The notes below the pieces were generated by a model, which worked only from the letters and a program-made list of their open reading frames with translations, was not told where the DNA came from and searched no databases. A DNA stretch of 64,000 nucleotides from assembly GCF_003336205.1 (NCBI RefSeq), contig NZ_QPIE01000004.1:248001-312000 (forward strand), written 5' to 3'. Below, piece after piece: positions 28,662-37,135 of this stretch; the first letter of the stretch is position 1; each line of letters opens with the position of its first letter. The stretch is from Chryseobacterium lacus (lineage in GTDB: Bacteria; Bacteroidota; Bacteroidia; Flavobacteriales; Weeksellaceae). The position numbers were made by a program, and so were the translations under genes.

Positions 28662-29087
28662 ATGAACCAATTAATCAGAAGAAACAGTTTTTTTGATGAT
28701 TTTTTCACAAAAGATGTATTTGATTTCGGCAAACGATTTTTAGAATCTGGATTCACGATGCCTTCAGTGAATGTTAAAGAAGAAGACAGTGCCTATCAGA
28801 TTATGGTTGCAGCGCCGGGAATGAAAAAGGAAGATTTTAATATTGGTATTGACCGGAATATACTTACGATTTCCAGCGAGAACAAATCGGAAACAGAAGA
28901 GAAAGACGAGCAGGGATTTTTTACCAAGCGCGAATTTAATTTCAGTTCTTTCAGCCGTTCATTTACGCTTCCAGAATCTGTAGACATTGACAACATAGAA
29001 GCATCTTACGAAAATGGAATTCTGAACGTTTCAGTGCCAAAGAAAGAAATTGCAATGCAAGATATTAAAAGAATAGAAGTGAAATAA
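28662..29087 (+). CDS. Hsp20/alpha-crystallin family small heat-shock protein
   Basis: ATP-independent holdase chaperone. The alpha-crystallin domain spans about 33-130 (MPSVNVKEEDSAYQIMVAAP to YENGILNVSVPKKE), with the conserved NGIL and VPK ending, and a short C-terminal tail. 141 residues is normal. The 219-bp upstream gap (28443-28661) holds no gene; I see no CIRCE-type inverted repeat or sharp -7 box in it. A strong terminator follows. Confidence 0.93.
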   Translation: MNQLIRRNSFFDDFFTKDVFDFGKRFLESGFTMPSVNVKEEDSAYQIMVAAPGMKKEDFNIGIDRNILTISSENKSETEEKDEQGFFTKREFNFSSFSRSFTLPESVDIDNIEASYENGILNVSVPKKEIAMQDIKRIEVK

Positions 29088-29101
29088 TTTTTAATATTCT
29101 T

Positions 29102-29144
29102 AAAAAAAAGTCAGGCTGAATCCACATTTCAGCCTGACTTTTTA
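29102..29144. terminator. Bidirectional terminator between hsp20 and gcvT
   Basis: Perfect 13-bp stem, AAGTCAGGCTGAA paired with TTCAGCCTGACTT, with an A-tract on one side and a T-tract on the other; serves two convergent genes. Confidence 0.85.
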
Positions 29145-29161
29145 TATTGGTTGCAAAAACA

Positions 29162-30238
29162 CTATACAAACGGCGGCTTCACCACTTGCGCCGGGATATT
29201 CTTGTTGCGGATTTGGATGAAAATTTCAGTTCCAACTTTCGTGAAATCAGTGTCCAGATATGCCAGTCCGATTCCCGTTTTCTTCATCGGCGACATCGTT
29301 CCCGAGGTTACTTTCCCGATGGTTTTTCCTTCGGCATCTACTACAGGATAGCCGTTTCTTGGAATGGCTTTTTCCTGCATTTCAAAACCGGTCAATTTTT
29401 TCGTCACACCTTCGGATTTTTGTTTTTCTAAAATATCTTTTGCCACAAAATCCTTGTCAAACTTCGTGATCCAGCCCAGACCGGCTTCCAGTGGAGTAGT
29501 GTTGTCGTCCAGGTCATTTCCGTACAGGCAAAATCCTTTTTCCAGTCTCAGCGTATCTCTGGCACCCAGTCCACAAGGTAGCATTCCGAATTCTTCGCCC
29601 GCTGACATCAGTTCGTCCCAGAGTTTTTCCGCGTCTTCATTTTTAAAATAAATTTCAAAACCTCCGGAACCTGTATATCCTGTGTTGGAGATAATAATAT
29701 CCTGTATACCAGCAACTTCACCGATGGTAAAATGATAATACGGAAGATCCTGAAGCTGAACCGGGGTGAGTTTCTGAAGAATTTCCGTCGCTTTCGGGCC
29801 TTGAATCGCGAGCAGCGACATCTCGTCCGAAGCATTGGTCATAATAGCTCCGAAAGTATTGTGGTTGTTGATATGATTCCAGTCTTTATCAATATTGGAG
29901 GCGTTCACCACGACAAAATATTTTTCATCGGCTATTTTGTACACGATTAAGTCGTCTACAATTCCACCATTTTCATTGGTAAGACAAGTATATTGCGCTT
30001 TGCCGTCTTTCAGGGCATCAGCATTATTGGTGGCTACATATTGCAGCAGGTCTTTGGCACCCGGACCTTCAATAAAAAACTGTCCCATGTGCGAAACATC
30101 AAAAAGTCCGGCTTTTTCCCGAACTGCGAAATGTTCTTCAGTAAGTCCGGAATATTGTACCGGCATTTCGAATCCTGCAAAAGGAACCATTTTCGCTCCC
30201 AGAGAGACATGTTTGTTGAATAAGGGTGTTCTTTTCAT
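29162..30238 (-). CDS. gcvT: Glycine cleavage system aminomethyltransferase (T protein)
   Basis: Tetrahydrofolate-dependent T protein: takes the aminomethyl group from H protein, releasing ammonia and making methylene-THF. 358 residues. Diagnostic segments are [16 protein letters not shown], the catalytic-region [21 protein letters not shown] and [20 protein letters not shown]-terminal barrel ends in [11 protein letters not shown]. gcvH and gcvP are not in this window. Only 29 bases separate it from idi upstream on the same strand, so it may share the idi promoter. Confidence 0.96.
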   Translation of the reverse strand: MKRTPLFNKHVSLGAKMVPFAGFEMPVQYSGLTEEHFAVREKAGLFDVSHMGQFFIEGPGAKDLLQYVATNNADALKDGKAQYTCLTNENGGIVDDLIVYKIADEKYFVVVNASNIDKDWNHINNHNTFGAIMTNASDEMSLLAIQGPKATEILQKLTPVQLQDLPYYHFTIGEVAGIQDIIISNTGYTGSGGFEIYFKNEDAEKLWDELMSAGEEFGMLPCGLGARDTLRLEKGFCLYGNDLDDNTTPLEAGLGWITKFDKDFVAKDILEKQKSEGVTKKLTGFEMQEKAIPRNGYPVVDAEGKTIGKVTSGTMSPMKKTGIGLAYLDTDFTKVGTEIFIQIRNKNIPAQVVKPPFV

Positions 30239-30267
30239 TTTTTATAAAATTTGTTCGTTATCAGAGG

Positions 30268-30777
30268 TTACAAATGATGTTGGTATTCTTTCAGAATAAT
30301 TTTGAACCACTCGGTGAAATGTTCCGGATGTTCTTTCATTTCCATTTCCAGGTCGTCCATAGAAATATAGCGTACTGCTTCCACTTCATCAGGATTCAGC
30401 CGGAAAGAGCCGTTGTAAGTGCCTACAAACACGCGGTCCAGTTCATGTTCCAGAAGTCCGTTTCCTACTTCAGCCTTGTAAATAAAATGAAATTTTTCTT
30501 CTATTTCAGCTTCTATTCCCATTTCTTCCATCATGCGTCGTTTCGCGCCTTCCAGAAAGGTTTCCTGAATTCTGGGATGTGAACAGACGGCATTAGTCCA
30601 TTGTCCAGGCGAATGGTATTTACGGGCGGCACGCTTTTGAAGTAGCATTTCGCCATTATCATTAAATAAAAAAACGGAAAATGCACGGTGAAGAATACCG
30701 TTTTCGTGAGCCGCCATCTTTTCCATTTGCCCTAAAACTTCATCGTTTTCCGAGACTAAAACTACCATTTCTTCCAT
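30268..30777 (-). CDS. idi: Isopentenyl-diphosphate delta-isomerase, type I
   Basis: Nudix-fold enzyme interconverting IPP and DMAPP for isoprenoid synthesis. Active-site motifs are TNAVCSHPR (cysteine) and the glutamate region EHELDRVFVG, plus the metal site histidines in HRAFSVF. I start at the second of two adjacent ATG codons (MEEMVVLVSENDEVLG); the first (30778-30780) is only one base past the -7 box, too close to be transcribed in full. The mRNA would then be leaderless or nearly so. 169 residues. Confidence 0.94.
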   Translation of the reverse strand: MEEMVVLVSENDEVLGQMEKMAAHENGILHRAFSVFLFNDNGEMLLQKRAARKYHSPGQWTNAVCSHPRIQETFLEGAKRRMMEEMGIEAEIEEKFHFIYKAEVGNGLLEHELDRVFVGTYNGSFRLNPDEVEAVRYISMDDLEMEMKEHPEHFTEWFKIILKEYQHHL

Positions 30778-30781
30778 CATA

Positions 30782-30789
30782 CAAAGGTA
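30782..30789 (-). promoter_or_regulatory. -7 promoter box of idi
   Basis: TACCTTTG on the minus strand ends 1 base before the first ATG and 4 bases before the second. Confidence 0.55.
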
Positions 30790-30933
30790 CGGAATTTTAC
30801 TTCACGATGCTACCAAAGTTGGGATTTCAAAACGAAAGAGAGACTTACCGAACTCATCATTGAGTACCTTGGTTTCATAAAAAAATAAGAAAAATGACTA
30901 CATCTAGCTATTGTGCGGGGAACTGATTAAATA

Positions 30934-31025
30934 TAATTTTGCATAAAACACAACCATGAAAACTTAACTGAAGCCCTGATTGAAAAATGCTTTCCGAAGT
31001 GTTTTTTTTAAGGGCTTCATTTCAT
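30934..31025 (+). ncRNA. Candidate small transcript: -7 box followed by a stem-loop
   Basis: TAATTTTG at 30934-30941 fits the -7 consensus. About 30 bases later TGAAGCCCT (30969-30977) pairs with AGGGCTTCA (31011-31019), enclosing a 33-nt loop and followed by TTTCATTTT. The only start codon between promoter and stem opens a three-codon frame (Met-Lys-Thr-stop at 30956-30967). It could be a short RNA of about 75 nt or a decayed leader. No known RNA family recognised. Confidence 0.25.
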
Positions 31026-31076
31026 TTTGTGGATATTCCGATTCTTCTTATCTTTAATTTCTAAAAAATTTGTTTT

Positions 31077-31424
31077 ATGGGAATTATAGTGAGATTATTA
31101 ATCACGGCTGTTGTAGCTTTCGGGCTGACGAAGTTTCTAACAGGCGTTCATTTTGATAGTTTTTCTACAGCAATTATTTTTGCCATCGTTTTGGGCATTC
31201 TGAACGTTGTGGTGAAACCGATACTCCAATTGTTCGGACTTCCTTTTACTATTCTTACACTTGGGTTTTTCGCTTTGGTCATCAATACGATCGTCATTCT
31301 GATGGCCGAGTATTTTGTTGACGGCATGCAAATCGACGGGTTTTGGTGGGCTTTTATCTTCAGCATTGCCCTGTCTTTCATCACTTGGTTGCTGAACAGC
31401 GTTTTTGCATCGGGTGAGAAGTAA
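31077..31424 (+). CDS. Four-TM phage-holin-like family (PF04020) membrane protein
   Basis: 115-residue protein with four hydrophobic helices (about 5-20, 29-46, 57-76, 88-108). The segment FAIVLGILNVVVKPILQLFGLPFTILTLG is the signature of the mycobacterial-type 4-TMS holin superfamily, which is widespread in chromosomes outside phages. No lysis genes are nearby, so a phage origin is not supported. Function unknown. Confidence 0.85.
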   Translation: MGIIVRLLITAVVAFGLTKFLTGVHFDSFSTAIIFAIVLGILNVVVKPILQLFGLPFTILTLGFFALVINTIVILMAEYFVDGMQIDGFWWAFIFSIALSFITWLLNSVFASGEK

Positions 31425-31440
31425 TTCTTGAATTTTAACA

Positions 31441-31471
31441 ACATTGCCAAAGTTCAAAACTTTGGCAATGT
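31441..31471. terminator. Long perfect hairpin between convergent genes
   Basis: ACATTGCCAAAGTT and its exact complement make a 14-bp stem with a CAA loop. It lies between two converging genes, so it probably ends transcription, but it lacks a T-run on either side and could instead be a repeat palindrome. Confidence 0.5.
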
Positions 31472-31560
31472 CCGTCAATTCCTGAAAATTAACACAGCTT
31501 CAAAACGTAAATCTGTTTACAGTCTTTTCTCTAATTCTCTATCTTCTTTTTTCTTTCTCT

Positions 31561-32604
31561 CTAATTCTTATAAAATCCATTCGTTCCAATTCCCGTGCTC
31601 AGGGTTTTCACCAATGCTCCTGAAAGATTAAAAATCTTCACCGTACTGTCGGAAGTAAAAGAGGGTTCTGAGATAAAAACATTCTGGCCAATCACATTAA
31701 ATCCGTAAACATACGCAGAACTGTTGGTATGAAATAACGGCGCACTACTGTTTCCGGTAACCGCATGAACGGTATTGTCGCCCGTAAAGAAATAGATTTT
31801 TCCCTGATCCAAAGCAAGATTTCTGGCCTGAGTAATCCCGGAAAACTGGGTTTTATTGAAAAATCCAGAATCTGCTGTGATGGTGTACAGATACGTATTC
31901 TGATCGTCAGAAGTCAGCACATACACGAAATTCTGATCAGAAACCATATCCCGGATCGGCGCATTATCAGTGAGGATAATCTCCTTATCCACTTCATTGT
32001 TGGCCGGGTTAATTCTGCTGATGGTATGTCCGGTCGGAACTTCATTCGGAGTGTAATCTACACCGTCCGTCTGAACATAAATATATCCGCCCGAAGAAGT
32101 AATTTTATCAGCATAACGCGGAAAGTGAATGTCTTTTACAAACTGATTTCCGGCATCGAAAACACTTACTTTTTTCACATCATAAAAATTGTTGTTGGTA
32201 ACATACGTGTGATTTCCGTGAAAAGCGATATATCGAGGCTGATCCAAATTCGTGGTGATGGTTCCTGTTTTCTGAAAATTATTCCGGTTCACGATTTCAA
32301 TTTTGGAAGGCTTGTTCACCACTAAATAAGCCAAATCTCCCTTGAAACTGATACTTTGCAGTACATTTCCGAGTTTTTCGCTGTTATTGTTTTTCGCGAA
32401 AATATCACTTTCATTTACAGAAAAATCATTGGAAAGGAAAGAAACGCTGGCAGTTGGTGTGCTGAACCCGCCTTCATTGGTAATAAGAATTCCGTTTTCA
32501 TAGCCGGAAATCGGTGTTTCATCTTCGGGATCATGTCGTTCGCAGGAAGTCATGAAAATGGCAGTTAAGGCAAGGCCTACAGTAATTAATTTTGAAAATT
32601 TCAT
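31561..32604 (-). CDS. Surface beta-propeller lipoprotein of the B12 uptake operon (BtuG-like candidate)
   Basis: 347-residue lipoprotein (lipobox IFMTSC, cysteine about residue 20) made of repeated beta-propeller blades of the YncE/DUF5074 kind, such as GNVLQSISFKGDLAYLVVNKPSKIEIVNR and TSSGGYIYVQTDGVDY. It lies 11 bases downstream of the BtuB-like receptor and under the same cobalamin riboswitch. In Bacteroides the surface propeller BtuG captures cobalamin and sits on BtuB; context and fold suggest an analogous role, but sequence identity to BtuG cannot be judged here. Confidence 0.78.
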   Translation of the reverse strand: MKFSKLITVGLALTAIFMTSCERHDPEDETPISGYENGILITNEGGFSTPTASVSFLSNDFSVNESDIFAKNNNSEKLGNVLQSISFKGDLAYLVVNKPSKIEIVNRNNFQKTGTITTNLDQPRYIAFHGNHTYVTNNNFYDVKKVSVFDAGNQFVKDIHFPRYADKITSSGGYIYVQTDGVDYTPNEVPTGHTISRINPANNEVDKEIILTDNAPIRDMVSDQNFVYVLTSDDQNTYLYTITADSGFFNKTQFSGITQARNLALDQGKIYFFTGDNTVHAVTGNSSAPLFHTNSSAYVYGFNVIGQNVFISEPSFTSDSTVKIFNLSGALVKTLSTGIGTNGFYKN

Positions 32605-32615
32605 TGTATAAGGTT

Positions 32616-34439
32616 TTAAAATTGGCTTCTGAGACTTATCCCGAAATTCCGTAACGGCATCGGGTAATGTTGGCTGGTTTGGTACACTTCGTTGAAAATA
32701 TTATTGGCTCTGATGCCGAGTTGCAAATGCGGACTCAGCGTGATCTGAACTCCTGCATTGATTACCGTAGAAGGGTTCAGCGCAGTTCTCCTGTTTTCAT
32801 CGGTAGAGGTGAAGGTTAGTCCGGTAAACATTCCCTGTAAGAAAATACTTCCGAACTTCGTCATGAAAGAGGCGGTACCTGAAAATTTATGTTGCGGAAC
32901 GTACATCAATGATTTTTGGGTTTCCAGATCTTTGGATTGGGTGTAGGTGTAAGCCGATTTGAGCTTCAGCTGATGATCGCCGATTTTTGCAAAAAAATTA
33001 CCATAAATTTCCGCGCCGTAGCTTTCTGCTTCATTGGTGTTGAAAGGCGTCCAGATCGTATTTCCCGGCATCCATTGTATCATATCCGAAACGCGCAGAT
33101 AATACGGAACGATTTCCAGAGTGAAATTTTTATACTGAAATTCATTCCCCAATTCAATTTGCACAGAATGTTCCGGTTTCAGATCGGGATTTCCTCCGGG
33201 TTCCCAATACAGATCGTTAAACGTGGGAATTCTGAAGTTTTTGGAAATATTCAATTTTATCGTATAAAACGGTGCCGCTTTGATTTGCGATCCGAAAGAA
33301 AACAACAGCGGACTGTTTATGTTTTCAATAAAATCCTTGCGAATGGCTCCTTCAGTGTATATCGACTTTCCCCATTGTTTTTTCACGACAAGTGCTGCAG
33401 CTCCTAAATTTCTTTTGGGATTGCTCTTTCCGGACTGAAAGCCTTCTGCTTTCTGATGTTGAAATTCAGTCTGAAGAATCAACACCAAGTTTTTAATGCG
33501 AGTCCATGATGCATCATTTTTCACCATGAAAAGTTGGCCTCCGGAACCGGTGCTTTCCGTTTTTTCAATATCAGCAAAATGACGAAACTGTTCCTCAAGA
33601 AATGCTAATTTTAAATGATTGGAAAAATGTTGGTTTTGGTGATCCCAATGCAACAGCGAACGGAATCCCTGCGTAATGTATTTTGTCTTGGTATCTTCTT
33701 CAAAAAAAACAGGAAAATACTGCAGTCCATCGCTCATTTGTGAATGAAAATACAGAACATCTCCCGTATTAAAACGATAGCCGCTGCTCAATCCAAAACT
33801 TTGTTGGCGGTATTTTCCGTTGCGGTTTACGTATTGCAAAGCGGGAACATCATAGTCATTTTCACTTTCCGTGTAAGCCGTATTAAGTTGGAAAGATACT
33901 TTATCAGTGTTGTAATTTAATTTTACAGAGGAATTTAAGGTTTCAAAAGATCCATATTCTGCAAACAGATCTCCGTTAAAACCTTTTTTAAAAGAAAGGC
34001 TGTTATTCAAATGAACGCTTCCGCCCACAGCACCGCTTCCGTAAGAAATGCTGCCGCCGCCGGGTTTTACAGCGATATGATCATAATTCAGCAAACCAAT
34101 ATTGTTGACATCCGCTTGTCCTAAAAACAGAGAATTCACGGGAATGCCGTTCCATAAGAATGCCGTTTGTTGTGCCGTAGTTCCCCGGAACGAGGGCGAG
34201 GCTGCCATTCCGCGACCGTTTTCCCGAATGTAAAAGGGCGTTTGGAAACGCAGAACTTCCGAAAGATTGACCGGGTTATTCAGCAGTTCATCTTTGCTGA
34301 TGCGAATTATTTTTTGTGATTTTTCGGCATCTTTCAGTCGGATATCGCTGATGTACACCGTGTCAATAAGAGTTTCCTGCGCATGCAGGACAGTTGTAAA
34401 TGCTGAAAACAGCAAGGCGAAAAAACAGATATGTTTCAT
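32616..34439 (-). CDS. BtuB-like TonB-dependent outer-membrane receptor
   Basis: 607-residue TonB-dependent receptor with signal peptide (FFALLFSAFTTVLHAQ). The plug contains SEVLRFQTPFYIRENG, PSFRGTTAQQTAFLWNGIPVN and GGGSISYGSGAVGGSVHLNN. The barrel carries NFRIPTFNDLYWEPGGNPDLKPE, typical of vitamin B12/siderophore receptors, and ends with RNFGISLRSQF. The cobalamin riboswitch directly upstream assigns B12 or a cobinamide relative as the substrate. The inner-membrane BtuCDF transporter is not in this window. Confidence 0.92.
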   Translation of the reverse strand: MKHICFFALLFSAFTTVLHAQETLIDTVYISDIRLKDAEKSQKIIRISKDELLNNPVNLSEVLRFQTPFYIRENGRGMAASPSFRGTTAQQTAFLWNGIPVNSLFLGQADVNNIGLLNYDHIAVKPGGGSISYGSGAVGGSVHLNNSLSFKKGFNGDLFAEYGSFETLNSSVKLNYNTDKVSFQLNTAYTESENDYDVPALQYVNRNGKYRQQSFGLSSGYRFNTGDVLYFHSQMSDGLQYFPVFFEEDTKTKYITQGFRSLLHWDHQNQHFSNHLKLAFLEEQFRHFADIEKTESTGSGGQLFMVKNDASWTRIKNLVLILQTEFQHQKAEGFQSGKSNPKRNLGAAALVVKKQWGKSIYTEGAIRKDFIENINSPLLFSFGSQIKAAPFYTIKLNISKNFRIPTFNDLYWEPGGNPDLKPEHSVQIELGNEFQYKNFTLEIVPYYLRVSDMIQWMPGNTIWTPFNTNEAESYGAEIYGNFFAKIGDHQLKLKSAYTYTQSKDLETQKSLMYVPQHKFSGTASFMTKFGSIFLQGMFTGLTFTSTDENRRTALNPSTVINAGVQITLSPHLQLGIRANNIFNEVYQTSQHYPMPLRNFGISLRSQF

Positions 34440-34477
34440 AGTTCAGGCTTTTCCTCCGAAAGCGGTATTGATATATT

Positions 34478-34642
34478 GCTTTTCAGTAAGGTTTCCTGAC
34501 TTTCACTTTTCTGCGCCTTCTCGTATCGTTACAATGGCTTGATAAGCAGAAAAATCGGATGATAAGTGATAAACTTATTTTCATCCCGTGATTTACAGTT
34601 GCGGGGACAGTTCACGAATTGCACGTGATTCCCTTTTCTGAA
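34478..34642 (-). ncRNA. Cobalamin riboswitch
   Basis: Read on the minus strand the hallmark elements appear in order: AAAAGGGAAT...GTGCAATTC, then ACTGTCCCCGCAACTGTAA (the conserved CCCGCAACTGTAA core), a paired arm ATAAGTTTATCACTTAT, the B12-box-like AAGCCATTG, and GTCAGGAAACCTTACTG at the 3' end. It lies 38 bases before the BtuB-like gene and should repress the receptor/propeller operon when adenosylcobalamin is plentiful. Confidence 0.92.
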
Positions 34643-34671
34643 AAAGTTGATGCGAAGATACGGATTTTACA

Positions 34672-35151
34672 CTAAAGAAATGAACGGTCAAAAGAAAATG
34701 GCAGTAAATCTTTCACAGAAAAAGTTTTGCAGATGATTCCTGAGGTGGAAGAGAAATAAATTTCAATGGATTCCTGCTGTTGGCTTTCATATTCCAAAAT
34801 GGATTGTCTGCATGCACCGCAAGGAGGAGTTGGAAATTTGGTTTCACCATTTTCAGGAGCGCCTACAACAAAGATCGTCTTGATTTTCGCATCAGGATAA
34901 TTGGCAGAAGTCCAGAAAATAGTGGTGCGTTCTGCACATAATCCGGACGGATACGCTGCATTTTCCTGGTTGTTTCCTGAAATGATTTCACCGTTATCCA
35001 GTAAAATGGCACAGCCCACCAAAAAATGAGAGTATGGTGCATAAGCCTGGAGTCTGGCTGCTGAAGCGGCAGCAAAAAGTTTTTTTTCCAACGCATTCAG
35101 CTGGGTATCATTTTCAAATTCCTGATATCTGATGTTGAGGTTTTTTTCCAT
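34672..35151 (-). CDS. cdd: Cytidine deaminase
   Basis: Zinc enzyme deaminating (deoxy)cytidine to (deoxy)uridine in pyrimidine salvage. The active site is seen in CAERTTIFW (zinc cysteine and catalytic glutamate) and PPCGACRQ (two zinc cysteines), plus the substrate segment APYSHFLVG and NNQENAAYPSG. 159 residues, the homotetrameric type with a slightly longer N-terminus. It ends 30 bases before the riboswitch, so readthrough from cdd into the B12 operon is possible unless the riboswitch stops it. Confidence 0.95.
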   Translation of the reverse strand: MEKNLNIRYQEFENDTQLNALEKKLFAAASAARLQAYAPYSHFLVGCAILLDNGEIISGNNQENAAYPSGLCAERTTIFWTSANYPDAKIKTIFVVGAPENGETKFPTPPCGACRQSILEYESQQQESIEIYFSSTSGIICKTFSVKDLLPFSFDRSFL

Positions 35152-35248
35152 TTTTAAAAGTAGGAGAGTAAAGATAACTTTTATTTTAAAATTGAACTCA
35201 TAAAAAGCGATTTTTAAGAATAAAAATGAATATCGGTAACGTGGGAAG

Positions 35249-35280
35249 AAAGAGGTTTCTGAATAGGAGCCTCTTTTTTA
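35249..35280 (+). terminator. Terminator-like hairpin upstream of the old-yellow-enzyme gene
   Basis: AAAGAGG/CCTCTTT stem with a 14-nt loop and a T-run on the plus strand. No plus-strand gene ends nearby, so it either guards the downstream promoter or ends an unseen short transcript. Confidence 0.35.
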
Positions 35281-35295
35281 TGCACACATGTTTCG

Positions 35296-35303
35296 TACCT
35301 TTG
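35296..35303 (+). promoter_or_regulatory. -7 promoter box of the NADH:flavin oxidoreductase gene
   Basis: TACCTTTG, 22 bases before the ATG at 35326. Confidence 0.55.
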
Positions 35304-35325
35304 TTTCTCTTTAAACGTATTAAAA

Positions 35326-36372
35326 ATGTTGTATTCACCGATAAAATTTAGAAATATCGAACTCCAAAACCGATGGGTGATGTCGCCGATGTGCATGTAT
35401 TCTGCCATCGAAGGAATGCCTAACGATTTTCATTTGGTACACTATGGAAGCCGCGCTCAGGGTGGTACCGGACTCTTAATTGCAGAAGCAACGGGCGTAG
35501 TTCCGGAAGGCCGGATTACCAACGGATGCACCGGAATCTGGAATGATGAACAAGCCGAAAGTTTCAGGAGAATTGTAGATTTTGTACACCAGCATTCAAA
35601 AAGTAAAATCGGAATTCAGTTGGCTCACGCTGGCCGGAAAGCTTCTACCTGGAATGGAAAACAGATTTCTCTGGAAGAAGGCTGGCAAACCGTCGCACCT
35701 TCGCCCATACCATATATGGAAGGCGAACGGATTCCACATGAACTTTCTGTCGAAGAAATTAATGGTCTGGTTCAAAAATTTAAAGAAGCTGCGCAAAGAG
35801 CAGTAAACGCAGGATTTGATGTGATTGAAATTCACGCAGCTCACGGATATTTGTTGCATCAGTTTTTATCGCCTTTGTCCAATAACCGAACCGATGAATA
35901 TGGCGGAAGTTTTGAAAACAGATGCCGTTTTTTGCTGGAAGTTGTAGAGGCTGTGAATGAAGTTTTGGATGATAATCATCCTTTGTTTGTCCGAATTTCT
36001 GCAACGGAATATGCCGAAAATGGCTGGGATCTGGACGATAGTGTGAAGCTGGCCCAATTGCTGAAAGAAAAAAAAGTCGATCTTGTGGATGTGTCCAGTG
36101 GCGGAAATATTCATGGAGCCCGAATTTCGGTTTTTGACGGATATCAGGTTCCCTTTGCTGCGAAAATCCGTAAGGAAGCAGGTATTGCGACTGGTGCCGT
36201 TGGTTTGATTACCGAAGTAAAACAGGCTGAAGAAATTTTACAAAAAGGTGATGCCGATCTTATTTTTGTGGCGCGGGAAATTCTCAGAAACCCGTATCTC
36301 GCTATTAAAGGAGCCTTGGAAACCCATGAGGAATGCTTCTTCCCAAAACAGTATGAACGGGCAAAGAAATAG
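35326..36372 (+). CDS. NADH:flavin oxidoreductase, old yellow enzyme (YqjM/NamA type)
   Basis: FMN-dependent ene-reductase that uses NAD(P)H to reduce activated C=C bonds. 348 residues, a TIM barrel. Seen: the N-terminal VMSPMCMYSA with the redox-tuning cysteine typical of YqjM-type enzymes, HYGSRAQGGTGLLIAEAT, the substrate-binding HAGRKAS, EIHAAHGYLLHQFLSPLSN with the conserved histidines, RISATEY and FVAREILRNPY near the end. Cytoplasmic; probably detoxifies electrophiles. Physiological substrate unknown. Confidence 0.93.
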   Translation: MLYSPIKFRNIELQNRWVMSPMCMYSAIEGMPNDFHLVHYGSRAQGGTGLLIAEATGVVPEGRITNGCTGIWNDEQAESFRRIVDFVHQHSKSKIGIQLAHAGRKASTWNGKQISLEEGWQTVAPSPIPYMEGERIPHELSVEEINGLVQKFKEAAQRAVNAGFDVIEIHAAHGYLLHQFLSPLSNNRTDEYGGSFENRCRFLLEVVEAVNEVLDDNHPLFVRISATEYAENGWDLDDSVKLAQLLKEKKVDLVDVSSGGNIHGARISVFDGYQVPFAAKIRKEAGIATGAVGLITEVKQAEEILQKGDADLIFVAREILRNPYLAIKGALETHEECFFPKQYERAKK

Positions 36373-36424
36373 TTTTCAGATTCCCGAAATTATCGTATTA
36401 TTGAATTGAAAAAAAAGGAAACCG

Positions 36425-36718
36425 ATGGCTGCTGAAGACTATATGCTGCAGTGCATGAACAAAAAGCTGTTTGGGCTGGAGTGTTTCGGATGCGGAACAC
36501 AACGGGCTTTTCTGCTGGTGTTGGATGGAAAATTCGGAGAAGCATTTCGGCTTTTTCCTGCGGTGTACACACTGATTCTTCTTTTAGGATTCGTGGTGCT
36601 GAGCTTGATGGACAGAAAAAGAAATTATTCTTCTTTCCTGATTGTTCTGGGACTCATCAACGCTATTCTGATGGTAGGGTCGTATTTTTTTAGAAATAAC
36701 TTTTTCAAACTATTTTAA
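36425..36718 (+). CDS. DUF2752 family small membrane protein
   Basis: 97 residues. The family motif FGLECFGCGTQRAFLLVLDGKFGEAFRLFP is clear: a CxxCG pair, TQRA and a downstream proline. Two membrane helices follow (about 45-62, 71-87). Function unknown. It lies 11 bases before a DUF4190/CCC-motif gene, a frequent Flavobacteriia neighbour, and they are probably co-transcribed. Confidence 0.88.
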   Translation: MAAEDYMLQCMNKKLFGLECFGCGTQRAFLLVLDGKFGEAFRLFPAVYTLILLLGFVVLSLMDRKRNYSSFLIVLGLINAILMVGSYFFRNNFFKLF

Positions 36719-36729
36719 AATAAACTATT

Positions 36730-37065
36730 ATGAATCAACAAAAACTACCTAATGCAACTGCCGTACTCATCTTGGGAATTACAGCATTTGTGGGCTGTCT
36801 TTGCACCTATGGTGTTGTAGGTTTGATATTGGCCATTGTGGGTCTTTATCTCGCCGGAAAAGATGAAAAACTGTACCGGCAGAACCCGGAAATGTATTCC
36901 GACTACGGAAACCTAAAAGCAGGAAAAATCCTATCACTCATCAGTCTCATCATGAGTATTCTTTATATTCTGATGATGATCATTTTCCTCGCAATGTTTG
37001 GAATTGAATCACTCACAGATCCTGAGCTGATGCAGGAAAGAATCAGAGAACTTGGCGGACAATAA
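36730..37065 (+). CDS. CCC-motif/DUF4190-like membrane protein
   Basis: 111 residues with two membrane helices (about 12-42 as one long or split helix, 68-92). The central segment GLYLAGKDEKLYRQNPEMYSDYGNLKAGKI between the helices is characteristic of the family annotated as CCC-motif membrane proteins in Chryseobacterium. Paired with DUF2752. Function unknown. A strong terminator follows 18 bases on. Confidence 0.82.
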   Translation: MNQQKLPNATAVLILGITAFVGCLCTYGVVGLILAIVGLYLAGKDEKLYRQNPEMYSDYGNLKAGKILSLISLIMSILYILMMIIFLAMFGIESLTDPELMQERIRELGGQ

Positions 37066-37082
37066 ACAGACCTTACTTATAA

Positions 37083-37125
37083 CAAAATCAGGCTGCTCAC
37101 TTAGGGCAGCCTGATTTGTTTTTTA
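37083..37125. terminator. Bidirectional terminator
   Basis: Perfect 12-bp stem, AAATCAGGCTGC with GCAGCCTGATTT, followed by TGTTTTTT; lies between convergent genes. Confidence 0.8.
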
Positions 37126-37135
37126 ATTTTCTTCC

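Noticed and set aside
31077-31424. Prophage remnant because of the holin-like protein
   Set aside because: This four-TM family is common in chromosomes and no phage genes lie nearby.
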